DNA from: Gonocerus acuteangulatus
Lineage: Eukaryota; Arthropoda; Insecta; Hemiptera; Coreidae
DNA length: 64,000 nucleotides
Direction: 5' to 3'
Assembly: GCA_946811695.1 (NCBI GenBank)
Contig: OX328128.1
Location: forward strand, 27,994,510-28,058,509
Within the stretch, counting starts at the first letter, position 1, and the number at the start of each line of letters is the position of its first letter. Shown here piece after piece: positions 26,001 through 35,170 of the stretch. The position numbers were made by a program, and so were the translations under genes. The notes beneath the pieces were generated by a model. It was not told where the DNA came from and made no database searches. It was given only the letters and a program-made list of their open reading frames with translations.

Positions 26001-29000
26001 TGGACAGCAACCATTTGATGGCTTAGCAAATGTCCTTTCAAAAAAAAAAAACATTTCTGATGCAGTTTTCAATTGGACAGTCACATTTGGAGAAATAATT
26101 GCCTAAAACTTTGAAGTTGTTTCAACTGTTCTTTTTCTCTTTTTTAATTTTCCTATGTGAAGCATTCCCACAACCGTCCAGCACCAATTTTTTTTCAAAT
26201 TTTGCACTATAACGTATTTTGATGCGCTAAACGAGAATCCGTTAAAAAGAAAAGTTGCTCTCAACTAGGAAAGAAGTTATTAAGCACTAAAGTTCACTGT
26301 TATTGAGGTTAAAGTTGGAGTAAATAGCGTATTTGTAAACATGTGCATTCGCAGACATGTAACATTAGGAAACAAAGAACTCTCATTTGAAATGTTGATA
26401 AACTATTTATAACCTACATAACATCGAAATTCTATCCATAACAGCGAGTTGGATTGAATAGAGTTTTGATATCTTCTAGAGCAAGCGTAGTGAGCGGAAA
26501 GGCATAGCACATCTGCCCATAAGTTGTCCTAGACATTCTTCTTAATATGCATGTTTATTAATACGCTGTTTACGCCAACTTTTATAACCTCCATAACAGT
26601 GAACTTTAGTGCTTAATAACGTCTTTCCTAGTTGAGGGCAACTTTTTTTTTAACGGATTCGTGTTTAGTGCATAAAAATACGATATAGTGCAAAATTTAA
26701 AAAAAAATCCATGCTGAGGATGCTCTCCTTTAGTTTTACCTTATATTTTTTCACGAAAGATCGAAACCTACTAATTCCTTTACTAATGGATATGAACGGA
26801 AATGCGCAAAGTTGGTGCAGTTCCTGCATCAGACTTTTTTACTTGCTCTGCATATTATATTAATAATATGAATTGAATAATAAATCACACAATGTAATTC
26901 TTTCTGAGCTATTTACAGATCGGTGGTCATCATTTCCTTTGAGAACTATCTCAACCTGTATGCCATTCACCCATCTCTCTGTCTTTAGATGTGGTCCAAA
27001 GGATGGCAAGAATTAAAGACCCTTAAAGAAATACCAATTTTTAAAGTTTTTATCAATTGATTTGTATCTCTTTCTTATATTTTAATACTTTTTTTTTTTT
27101 TAAGAAGCAGGATTGTCCTCAGGATCAGAAGAACTCTCCCTCGGGGAGCAAGCGAAGGAAAATGACACCCAATAGAGAGCTACCCAAGATAGATTCTCAG
27201 GACAGGATAGTCTGCAATGGGAATTCACAACCAAACGTACCAGTCACTGTCAACCAAAATCAGCCTTCAACGGCAAACAACAGGGTTCCCAATTATCAGG
27301 TGAGTTTGTCTTGTGTATATAAGCTTTGTAGTCTTAAGCTTTTTACTTATTTAATTTATTATCCATTATAATTAACTTAGAATTTTATGACAGGTTATCT
27401 GTAGGTCACCACCCTTTTCTAGCCTGGATAGGGCTGATGCCTTTTTTGTTTTTCCCAAAAAAGCTACCACCTCCAGTGGCAATCGAACCCACGGCCCTTA
27501 GTCTAGTGGCTAACTCCTTAGATTCTCAAGCGGGAGATGGCAGGTCCGAGTCCCATGGCAGCAGGAATTTTCTCATCTCATGGCTCGTTGAGAAAATTCC
27601 TCGCACCAGGATGTAAATGTGCCGTAAAAAAAAAAAAAAAAAAAAAAAGAAAGTATATGTATAGTATCCTTAAATATACCACACACAAATACATGTATGT
27701 ATATACACGTGTATTTTCTACCCTTACTTTCCTCTTTTAATTTTAATTGAATCATTTATTTTTAAATGAAAAAAATATTGTTAACCTCTTTTGAAAAAAG
27801 TGAAAAAATCTATCATTTTTGTTTCTGATTCTCCAAAACAACAGGTTTTCTGAAAATGTTTTCACGAATACGTCATAATAACTAATATATAGAAATTTTG
27901 AATACATTAGGAATAGAGGAAGTGTTACACACATACTGATTTTAGTTTTGTTCCATTGAAGGTGAAATATTATGTTTGTATTCTATGCTTTCCAAATCAC
28001 CACCAAGGTTAAGCATTATATGGAACCACTCTAAGATGACACAGTTCCTGCAAGTCAAACCTTTGATAACTGAATCCATTCTTAGTGATTTTTATATCCT
28101 TTAACTTAACCGTTGGTGTAGTACTGCAGTGATTTAAAATAGTTCACCTCATCAAATAATGACTGCTTCAAATTAATAAAGCTATTTAAAATAATAACAA
28201 TAAATGAAAACCTTTACACTGTTATGTAATTTTCTAATAACAAATTATTGTTTGCCTATAATTAATGTGTGCCCTTTCTCAGTAGCTGAACATTGTATTT
28301 GTGAACAATGAATAAACCCCCTGACCGCCAACAATGCTGTTCATTTTTATGAACAATTGACGAAACAAAACCGTTTTTATCAAGTTCAAACACAATTAAC
28401 CCATGAAAATTTCCTCCTCACAGGGACTACTTTAAGCCATAGAGATTTTAGTAAAAAAAAATTAATAAAATAGCATCCTGTAATTTAGAGTACTTAATGA
28501 ATTCTTAATGTTGGTTTGGAGGCACAAGTCACTAACTAATAAAAACCAAAATGTTCAGAGAAAACAAATTTATTCTCTTCTGTTCCAATCTAGGAATAAA
28601 TAAATATTTCAGGGTGTCTACTGCACGAAAAAGTCACGAAAGTCATGAAAATGTCACGAAATTGAAAATAGGGGATGAAAATCACGAAAAAGTCATGAAT
28701 TTAGAAACCAAGTCACGAAACTTCAGTTCTTACCAGAATATAACGTATCCCGGTACTTCGGCGCAATCCTAATTGTCGCCATTTTTGTATGAATTTACAA
28801 ATCAATTATTCATTTTTTAAATATATGCAGGCTTAAATATTGAAATTCTATACAGAGGGCCAATTTTCAGCCAATAGTTAAGGCTTTTTCATTTTGATTG
28901 GATTTATTTTCGTTTATAGAGCATGAAATTTGCTTTTCAAGTCATTAAAATGTCACGAAAAAGTCCCGAAATTGGCTCACACAAAAGTAGTAGACACCCT

Positions 29001-30226
29001 GTATTTCTTACTTTTCAAGCTTCAGAATCATGAATTTATAAATGAACCTAATTTGTTTATAAATTCTCATTGACGAAAAGGCCAATGATAAATTTCTGTT
29101 TTCAGAATCCATCGTCAAGTTCGGTCTCACGATGGCTGACTGAAGTTCATAAAAGCGCTGTAGAGACGAACGCACATATTCATGGGTCAGTAATTGACCT
29201 TGGAGACCAGACATCAGAAAGCTCAGCTACCAGGAGTCATAGTTCTGTACCTACAAATAAAGATAAAGGAGTCGTCATAGAGTCAGTATATTCTCTCTCC
29301 ATGCCCCAAAAATTGGAACATGATTCTCGAAGGTAACGATAGCAAATTTCTTATATTATTATCTCAATTATATTATAAAATTTTCTTCATAAATAATGTG
29401 CTATGTCAAACAGAATGTGGTGAAATTATTAAAAGAAGCAACTAATTATTATTAACTGTTTGACTGCAGTACAAGTCAAAAGCCTGCTACCCCCTATTGA
29501 GGTTGACTGCCTTACAAGTCGAAATCTCACTAGCCCCTAATCTGTAAGCCTTTTTGAGAAGTTCTGGCTCCGTATTTACCTGCTGTGTTGTGTACTGGAA
29601 GACAAGTTCGACCCTGACAATGTCTGTTGGCTCTCTAGGGAAACAAGTACTTATAGGCTGTAATAGATGGCAGTTCATTGTTGTTTTGCCATATTCTACT
29701 GTTATAAAGAGCTTTTAATACCCTGTCACAACCTCCCACCCTTGCATTTTCAGTACCACGTAGAGAAACAGTCATTTACCAAATAACACACATAAAGCTG
29801 AAAGTGACAATTTTCAGCACTTGTAAATCTGAAAATACTGATATAATTCTGAGAATATTCACTTATTTTTGCATATACTAATGTTAGGAATACATTTAAC
29901 ATTCAATAATGTTGAATAATATTGCTGGTAGTAGTGTATGCACCCAAATAAAAAAAAAATGCTGGTAGTAGAGGATGCACCCAAATAAAAAAATAAAATA
30001 AAAAATTGGTAGTATGAAATGTAGTAAAAATAATATGAAGTTATGGCCACAGTACATTTCTTTCGATTTATATATATTTTGAGGAATCAGAGTAGTTTTT
30101 AGCAATGATTTATTTATCTAAAAATTTTAAATGTATACAATATTATTACTGATTGAAATTATTTACATTGAAGTTTTGGTTTTTAGGGCAAGTTCTCATA
30201 TATCGATTCTCTCTGTAGATAGTTGA
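14035..30226 (+). CDS. ZAD-domain protein without C2H2 fingers (6 exons)
   Basis: Six exons with GT/AG boundaries and matching phases: 14035-14169, 14274-14417, 25783-25884, 27105-27299, 29106-29332 and 30187-30226. They encode 280 residues ending in TGA. Exons 1-2 form a ZAD: CRFC (C11, C14), an IFSELGRE stretch and, after the intron, DILPTFICYNC (C57, C60), giving the four zinc ligands, then an amphipathic FEEFFRTVLDVQKKI helix. ZADs dimerise DNA-binding proteins in arthropods and normally precede C2H2 fingers. Here the rest is polar and Ser/Asn/Gln-rich, with a basic KRRK cluster near residue 143 (possible nuclear signal) and no C2H2 motif. The gene may act as a partner or dominant-negative dimeriser, or finger exons may be missed in the 11.4-kb intron 2. 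The acceptor of exon 4 could instead be 3 or 6 bp downstream. Confidence 0.72.
14634..14893. mobile_element. ~260-bp MITE (GGGGTTGGGG ends), copy 1
   Basis: The two ends are inverted repeats of about 80 bp: GGGGTTGGGGCAAAATA, AACATTTTTAACAAAACTTA and ATGTTGGATATTATGTG at the left, with complements at the right. A second copy lies at 33071-33335. It has no coding capacity. The right terminus coincides with the outer edge of the large palindrome that follows. Confidence 0.75.
14875..17036. repeat. 2.16-kb near-perfect palindrome
   Basis: Arms of about 1.08 kb (14875-15951 and 15960-17036) are reverse complements with few mismatches. They are separated by only 8 bp (TGACCGAA), with symmetry centre at 15955.5. 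Unique-looking sequence in the arms (for example the CTTAAGTGGATAATTTCGGG block) is mirrored, so this is an inverted duplication, not merely a TIR element. Within each arm lie hAT-like terminal sequences (CAGGGTGTCAACGATTTAAA and a TTTTTTACACCCTG type end). It sits in intron 2 of the ZAD gene. The transcript could form an extremely stable hairpin. Confidence 0.9.
17041..17640 (+). mobile_element. Penelope-like element 3' region, inverted partial copy
   Basis: Reverse-complement match to 22770-23370, the region downstream of the Penelope-like coding remnants. It includes a tandem ~20-bp GCTTTTACAACCTAGC unit, GCTGAAGAAGGCTGCCAATG and the tail AGCCGAATCCCAACTATACC. The two small reading frames at 17.3-17.5 kb are the same as those at 22.9-23.1 kb in mirror image and are not genes. 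Confidence 0.6.
17730..17990 (-). pseudogene. hAT transposase C-terminal remnant
   Basis: The minus-strand frame reads as a damaged hAT dimerisation domain (hATC). The corresponding plus-strand copy at 18400-18666 is clearer. This copy has a small deletion and frame change where the other reads ATSAGADRMFSTLGF. Its mirror copy lies at 22440-22700. Confidence 0.5.
18400..18666 (+). pseudogene. hAT transposase C-terminal (dimerisation) fragment
   Basis: Encodes ...ATSAGADRMFSTLGFVHSQT followed by RNYLIRCEKADKLAFLFKAL. This matches the layout of the hAT C-terminal domain: small residues, E/D-R-hFS, then a K/R-T/L-R-N-x-L-x-x-E-K-A-xKL helix. A terminal stop precedes AT-rich sequence. The N-terminal two thirds of a transposase (BED finger, RNase-H-like core) are absent here. 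Confidence 0.7.
18746..19685. other. AT-rich spacer, nothing recognised
   Basis: Low-complexity A/T sequence with (AATAA)n-like runs at 19540-19680. The 93-residue frame at 18986-19267 has no recognisable domain. Confidence 0.4.
19690..21300 (-). pseudogene. Jockey/I-superfamily LINE, decayed RT end plus RNase H
   Basis: On the minus strand the order is: an RT thumb-like region (~21270-21110, with LLDYGCIAYSS and GIRLATGAFRSSPISSFYSE), a linker, then RNase H (~20790-20480) with IIYTDGSKT (first catalytic Asp) and MVWVPGHENLG. A cysteine-rich 3' end (~19990-19900) follows. Frames change several times and there are stops, so it is dead. The 5' end (endonuclease and most of the RT) is missing. 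The same 3' end motif (CAGTCTGTTAGTAAGTGTTT) recurs at 53834. Confidence 0.7.
21672..21877. repeat. 206-bp near-perfect palindrome
   Basis: Arms of about 98 bp pair about 21774, with AATTTGAAAATTAAGTTAA and CAGGGGTCGAAATTGT mirrored almost exactly. Another copy of the CAGGGGTTGAAGTTGTCCTA end is itself inverted around 22043. This looks like MITE ends in head-to-head arrangement. Confidence 0.8.
21889..21948 (+). repeat. SINE 3' tail fragment with (AAAAT)n
   Basis: GGCGCTAATGGCCCAGATG, then GCTGCGCCGTAAAA and an AAAAT run. It is the tail of the tRNA-Glu-type SINE family and is 5' truncated. Confidence 0.65.
22440..22700 (+). pseudogene. hAT transposase C-terminal remnant (mirror of 17.7 kb copy)
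   Basis: Encodes the same 62-residue frame as the minus strand at 17770-17958, positioned symmetrically about 20205.5. It carries the same deletion, so the duplication happened after the damage. Confidence 0.6.
22750..24640 (-). mobile_element. Penelope-like element (RT + GIY-YIG), broken
   Basis: Minus strand, in order: the RT N-terminal part (24634-~24460) with LPPRAYGLPKIHKPENP, then an internal deletion. The RT palm follows with the catalytic YVDD at 24354-24365, LPYLDVLLIRQTDG and a YTKPTYSGHLLNF-type thumb (24239-23841). A separate frame (23805-23584) has CVYQIPCQ, AVYIGETKN and ITQH, which is a GIY-YIG endonuclease. A 3' region runs down to ~22750. Penelope-like elements are exactly RT plus GIY-YIG. 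At least two frame breaks and the deletion make this copy inactive. It lies in intron 2 of the ZAD gene, antisense to it. Confidence 0.85.
23584..23805 (-). pseudogene. GIY-YIG endonuclease domain of Penelope-like element
   Basis: 73 residues. The domain core shows CTTHCVYQIPC, AVYIGETKNYIHSRITQH and a later His/Lys-rich end, which fit the GIY-YIG motif (here VYQ...VYIGET), the catalytic Arg helix and the HK linker. It lies in a different frame from the RT part just upstream. Confidence 0.8.
24621..24789 (+). pseudogene. Inverted second fragment of Penelope RT
   Basis: Plus-strand copy of the RT N-terminal piece (KEIDKK, NSLPP, AYGLPKIHKPENP, LRPIFSN), head to head with the minus-strand copy. 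Unlike that copy it continues past the point where the minus-strand copy is deleted. The two pair about ~24.6 kb. Confidence 0.7.
24800..24940. repeat. hAT terminal region with ATTTAAAT repeats
   Basis: Runs of CGATTTAAATAAAAAAAA-type units end in TTTTTTACACCCTG. This is the end type seen at 15640-15720 and 16190-16270 inside the palindrome. No coding part was seen. Confidence 0.5.
26187..26708. mobile_element. ~520-bp long-TIR MITE, copy 1
   Basis: Inverted arms of about 150 bp (TTTTGCACTATAACGTATTT at the left, with its complement at the right, plus AACTAGGAAAGAAGTTATTA and AGTTCACTGTTAT) surround a middle that is shared with the copy at 50589-51171. It is non-coding, in intron 3 of the ZAD gene. 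Confidence 0.75.
27370..27485 (-). repeat. tRNA-Ser/Leu-type SINE fragment
   Basis: Shares AACTTAGAATTTT, GGTTATCTGTAGG/ATATG, ACCCTTTTCTAGCC, GGGCTGATGCCTTTTTT and a GCAATCGAACCCAC box-B complement with the fuller copy at 45910-46118. The tRNA-like head is partly lost at the junction with the next SINE. Confidence 0.6.
27495..27648 (+). mobile_element. tRNA-Glu-type SINE with poly(A)
   Basis: Plus-strand AGTCTAGTGGCTAACTCC (box A), GGCAGGTCCGAGTCCCATGG (box B), GGAATTTTCTCATCTCATGG body and GTGCCGT followed by about 23 A. It sits back to back with an oppositely oriented SINE. The FFFFF/KKKKK frames here are spurious. Confidence 0.75.
28611..29003. mobile_element. 393-bp MITE (CAGGGTGTCTACT TIRs)
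   Basis: Begins CAGGGTGTCTACT and ends AGTAGACACCCTG, flanked on both sides by TATTT (possible 5-bp target duplication). The interior carries several GTCACGAAA / GTCATGAAA units. The CAGGG ends suggest the hAT superfamily, but an 8-bp duplication was not found. It lies in intron 4 of the ZAD gene. Confidence 0.75.
29935..30005 (+). repeat. Two SINE-like tails (GATGCACCCAAATAAAA)
   Basis: Two consecutive units of TGGTAGTAG...GATGCACCC followed by AAATAAAAAAA. A third tail of this kind lies at 32528-32552. It is probably a different SINE family's 3' end, and no heads were seen. Confidence 0.5.
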
Positions 30227-30510
30227 GTAACTATATTTCCAGCCTAAAATTAAAGTTCCTTCCTTCATATTTGGAGTCTTTGGAATCATTCAAGTAAAGG
30301 TAAATGATATAAATTAAATTTGTTATTTAACATAAATTATTTAATATTATTATTTAAATTATGAATATTATATATCTATATTTAATTACTATGAGATATT
30401 AGACAATGTAAGGGACCATCGACCAAACAAAGTAACGGAGCTATCTTTGAAATGAATTAAGTGCCACCTTGAGAGTTTTAACAGATTAATTTTATTTCTA
30501 TTTTCTATTT

Positions 30511-30533
30511 TTTTTTTTTTTTTTTTTTTTTAG
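30511..30533. repeat. Poly(T) tract
   Basis: About 23 consecutive T; possibly the reversed tail of a retroposed copy, with no recognisable body. Confidence 0.7.
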
Positions 30534-30816
30534 AGAGGTAAATCGTTTATACTATTAAAAATATTTTAACACGTTGGCTACGATAAGGCACAAATAGATC
30601 TCTTATTGTACACTTTGTTATGTGCGGTAGAATAAGTCAGACAAACTCTTGACATTTTATTGGTGGGTCCTTTTTATATTTTAAATTTCAAAATCACAAT
30701 AATATATGTTGTTTTTATATGTCAAACTAATTTTCCAGCAGTAAATATCTTGAACTGTACCAATGGAAAAATACATTTGGGTCTTATATAAATATGTGGT
30801 CCTAGTTTAGTGAAAT

Positions 30817-31060
30817 TTGTTACAAAATGTAAAGACAAGTTTGTTTGCATTTGAGGCAGTAACAAATCATGGCTTTGACGTCATGATAATGCACCTGCTC
30901 ACACATAGTTGTTCGTTTGTGATTTTTTGGTCAAAAAATTACCTTAAGCATGCCTCAGCAGCCATATTCACCAGGCTTAGCACCTTGCGACACATCCTGT
31001 TCCCCCTAAACTGAAAAAATCGATGGAAGGAAGTTGCTTTTCTCCGATTGAGGAGATAAA
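30817..31060 (+). pseudogene. mariner-type transposase fragment
   Basis: Reading across frames and stops gives DNAPAHT, FLVKK, PYSPGLAPCDTFLFPKLKKS. This matches the mariner DDD catalytic region (HDNAPAH...YSPDLAPCDxxLFPxLK). Several stops and frame changes show it is dead. Upstream catalytic residues and both TIRs were not found. Confidence 0.7.
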
Positions 31061-31813
31061 ATACATTAGAGCTATCTGATTCTTAACCATAAGGCACGCT
31101 AGGGAAATAGTGTGGTCAGTACAATACAGATACACATTAAAGGCTTCTTGAGAACAGAGACGGTCTGGGATCGCCACTCGGGCCTTCCAGAATGTAAGTT
31201 GAATGCTCTGCTACTGGACCAAATTCACCTTGAAATATTTACCATAATAGAAGAAAATAATAAATCCCCCTTGCTTCAGAGCTATCATGAAAGAAAATAA
31301 ATAATTTACAAATGTCGAATTCTAATCCCAAAAATTTTAAAACATAAAGACATCAATTTGAAACTTAATTTGCATTTATGGTTTTTATAGGTAGCTGTAT
31401 TGGAGAACTTAGAACATATCTTGCCATCTAAGAGATCGAGGATTTTCTCCCTTAAGTATTAAATAATTCATCTTTCACTGATCTCCAAAATAAAGCAAGG
31501 CTAAATATATATTCCAAAGATCTCGATGATAGATCTGAAACCGAGATGATCTTCAAATTAGATTCGTAGGGATTAATATTTTTTAAGTTATATTTTGTGA
31601 GTTTATTTTATTTTATGTTAACTCCGATATTGAGAGAGAAAAAAAAACAACATAATTTCAGACTGTTTATGTTATTCTTATTCCTTTAGATATTTTCAAT
31701 TTATCTGTGCAATTTTATGTACATGTAAGTACATTTTATTTTGGAGCACTTTTACAAATTTCCTAATAATGTAGCTATTAATGTTTCACTCATGAAAGAA
31801 TTTTTTAAATATA

Positions 31814-32150
31814 CAGTAGACTCCCCTAATCCGGCATCCTCAGGACCAGGGTACAGTCGAATTAGAGAAAACGCCGGATTAGACAATTCAGTTAGAATCA
31901 GACACTTACGTATTTCAAAAACCTTATTATTTAAGAACATAATAATTTGCACCATTTTTAATATACTTTTAAAACTTGCACTCCACTCGCAATAAATAAT
32001 CGAACTAGACTGAATAAAATCAGGTGTTTCAGCCGCAGGTATCATAGTAGAAAAACAAGTCCCTGCCTTTAAAACGAGACCCGCCATTCCTGGAGACTGA
32101 CGGATTAGAGTAAGCGACGTTTAAGAGAACACCGGATAAGGGAGAGTCTA

Positions 32151-32153
<3 letters not shown>
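31814..32153. mobile_element. 340-bp pogo-type MITE with TA target duplication
   Basis: Ends are CAGTAGACTCCCCTAATCCG at the left and CGGATAAGGGAGAGTCTACTG at the right, flanked by TA (31812-31813, 32154-32155). The Tc1/mariner superfamily uses a TA target, and the CAGTNGAC...TCCGG ends are typical of pogo/Tigger. The (TA)n tract next to it has grown from one target duplication. Confidence 0.8.

Positions 32154-32205
<52 letters not shown>
32154..32205. repeat. (TA)n microsatellite
   Basis: TA run directly joined to the right end of the pogo-type MITE. A short inverted repeat (TATAGCTGATAGCTATA-like) follows at about 32215-32270. Confidence 0.9.
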
Positions 32206-32206
<1 letters not shown>

Positions 32207-33070
32207 TATATATACAGCTATATATAGATAATACAAAATTATAGCTATCAGCTATAATTTTGTATTATTTGGTATTTGTCAACAAACATAGTATAGTAGG
32301 AGAGGTATTGTGTCACTTCTGCTTCATGTTGGCTTCTGTCAATTTTCTGTGCTTTGTTTTTATTTTAATCATCTAAACTTGAATACAATAGAAATCAAGC
32401 GTCTATAATTTTGGTTTCCTTGTATAGTTGGAATTTAATAGCAAAATTAGTTAATCAATGTAAATTTTCGACAAAAAAAAAAATCACAAGAAGTTTTAAG
32501 TAAGGAATGGTGCCAATGACCATAGCAGTCGATGCACCCAAATAAAAAAATTAACAGTTCCTATTTCAGGTATCTCAAATGATACGGGAGTTGGATTTTT
32601 TTTTTTTTTTTTTTGTTCTTATTTTGTATAGAATTATCAATACTTGACTAAATTGATATTAGCACATTCCCAAGATTAATAAAAGCTATGAGAATGGAGT
32701 TTAGGAAGTAAGAAAGGTTCATAAATATTATTAAGAAGTATTTAAAAAATTTTGGTTGTTTTATTCAGATTGTTTAGGCTTTCACGAGTAAATATTTTTA
32801 TTTCGACTGATATTCTGTTCCTAAAGTTGCCAGGCTTTGAAAAGCTGTTTTCTTTACTTATTATTTTTTAGACCCAACATATCAACACTATGTTGTCTAC
32901 AATACATCTTTATTTTCTCTATTAGTTTATATAATTTGCATGCCCCTTCAAGAGCTAAAGCTATTTTTACAGCCTACTCGTAGAAAGGAACTTTCTACTA
33001 CAAAAGACGGTGTTCTTAAGCCATTAGAATCAGCTGTTTGAAAATTTATTTTCGAAATTTAGTGAAAGTC

Positions 33071-33335
33071 AATTGAAGGGGTTGGGGTAAAATAGTGCCA
33101 AGCAACATTTTTTACAAAACTTAATTATAGCTGCTGTATGTTGGATATAATGTGTGACTATGAGTCTATGGTGCAAATGCTTCTAAAATATGTCTACAAG
33201 CTCTGTATGCTACTTAAACTTGTTGCCCCTAACCATTTTAACTGATAGTCCCACATAATATCCAACATAAAGCAGCTACAGTTAAGTTTTGTTAAAAATA
33301 TTGCTAGGCACTATTTTGCCCCGACCTCTTCAATT
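33071..33335. mobile_element. ~260-bp MITE (GGGGTTGGGG ends), copy 2
   Basis: Termini AATTGAAGGGGTTGGGG and CCCCGACCTCTTCAATT, with the same inner blocks as copy 1 at 14634. The middle segment (the GCAAATGCT...CTTGTTGCCCCTAACC region) is inverted relative to copy 1, as expected for a near-palindromic element that can flip. Confidence 0.75.
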
Positions 33336-33489
33336 ATGTCGAAGGAGAATAGTTAATTTAAGTAAAAATTATTTAGTCTATGGCATACATTTTTTTTTCT
33401 ATTAAACTTTATTTTTTAAAAATATGGTTAAACAGGATAAAATAACTGCTCTCAAATCATGCAATAATAGAAAAGGAAAAGGCGTAACC

Positions 33490-33690
33490 CATTGAAGACT
33501 GTTAGCCACTTTTGTACCAGCAGACTGGCCTACCCCATGGACTGATAGCCACTGTTGTGCCAGCTTTTTTTGCAATATCTAGCGGTAATTTTTGTAAGCT
33601 CAAGTCTCTCTTGTATCCGCAAGAGTTCATGAAAACACTGTTTGAGCCTATTGGAAACACTACTACCTGGTCTGGTCCCTTTGCGTAGTT
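33490..33690 (-). pseudogene. Unidentified reading frame fragment
   Basis: The minus strand encodes a non-AT-biased peptide with GPDQVVVFPIGSNSVF, CGYKRDL and GTTVAISPWGRPVCWYKSG. It has few Asn/Lys/Ile-only stretches, unlike random frames in this window, so it may be part of a transposon protein or a lost gene. No start, splice sites or family were recognised. A G16 run follows at 33692-33707. Confidence 0.25.
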
Positions 33691-35125
33691 CGGGGGGGGG
33701 GGGGGGGTAAAAACAAAAGTAAAGTATTCACATTGTAAAAAAGAAAAAGTTGTAAATAAGATGATAGAAATACAAAAATGAAACAATATATTTATTAATT
33801 TAATAGATAATAAATAATTTAATCTATAGACTTGAAGGAAATCATTTTTTATTTACACTAATCTCTTTCTGGATAAACAAATTTCATTTTATTTTGACTC
33901 AATTGATTTTCAAACAGATTATTCTAAGGACTTAAGAATACCTTCTCTTATGACATATTTTTGTACCATATTATTTAATGACTCGCCTTTGTGTTTTATG
34001 ACCTCTATACCACCTCTTCAGTGCAAATTATAACCGTGCATGTGTGCATAAAAGCATATACTTAAAAATAAACATAACATAACATTGATAATCAAGTAGT
34101 ACAAAACAGCTATTATTTTTCACTAATAGTATAAGTATTTTCAGTTTTTGACATAAATATTCACTATATATAAAATATAATTGTTCACTGAAATTTTTAG
34201 AGAATGAAATAATCAATTTGTGCAATTTTCCATTAATTGGGTATTTAACACATCAATATTTTTCTAACAATTCCGGCCAAAATTAAGCTTTTAAATTTTG
34301 TGGCTGGGCGAGTCCTGCCCCTCCTTCCAGAGCAGTTATACAGTGCCATATGTATTAGATTTAAGATATAACAAGAATGACAGTTCAAAGAATATTTTAA
34401 GGGTTCAAAATGTATTCCTCTAAGATCAGAACGTTTCCTATTTATCTGTATTATAGTCATAACTATGTGTCATATTTTTTTGTTTAAACATATTTACGTT
34501 AAGCAATATACATAACGTCATGAACAGTAAATAATGGAATGTGTTAAATAAAAATTCTAGTCACTGCCTGAACTAACGTATTTTGTAATGAAATGAAGAC
34601 ATTATTTTGTTTTTCTAATGTATTCTGTTTACGTAATCATTTTTCTTTGTAGAAAAATTAGTTTAAACATTTTTATTGTTTTTATATATGTAAAATTGTC
34701 TTCATTTAATTTTGCCATGTGATAAAATAAATGTTACTATTTTTTAGTTTATATGTTTTTGCACGTGTATTAATAATTACACAAATTTATTAGTTCTTAG
34801 GTGCATAGAAATGAAAATTAAACATTGCTCCAGTATCCTCCAGTAAACACTCCAATTGAGGCGTTGCGTATACAAAGGGCGAACTCAACAAAAGGTAGTT
34901 TTGAGGAAAATGCGTTTGAAATTTTTTTCCATAAGGCTGACCTCCACTAGAGTATATTCGATACATTTTTTCGTTGTGGGATGTCTCATTGTTCAAATTA
35001 CATAATAATTAGTGTGAACTTCATTTCAACGAAAAGAGCATTTTATTTATATCATCTTCCAGCGGACCGGTAGTGGAGTATTGAGTTCCCCTTACGTATC
35101 CGCCTTCCTATGGCAGTTTCCAGCC

Positions 35126-35129
<4 letters not shown>

Positions 35130-35169
<40 letters not shown>
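35130..35169. repeat. Poly(T) tract
   Basis: About 40 consecutive T interrupted by nothing visible. It is probably the tail of a minus-strand retroposon whose body is not recognised. Confidence 0.8.
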
Positions 35170-35170
<1 letters not shown>

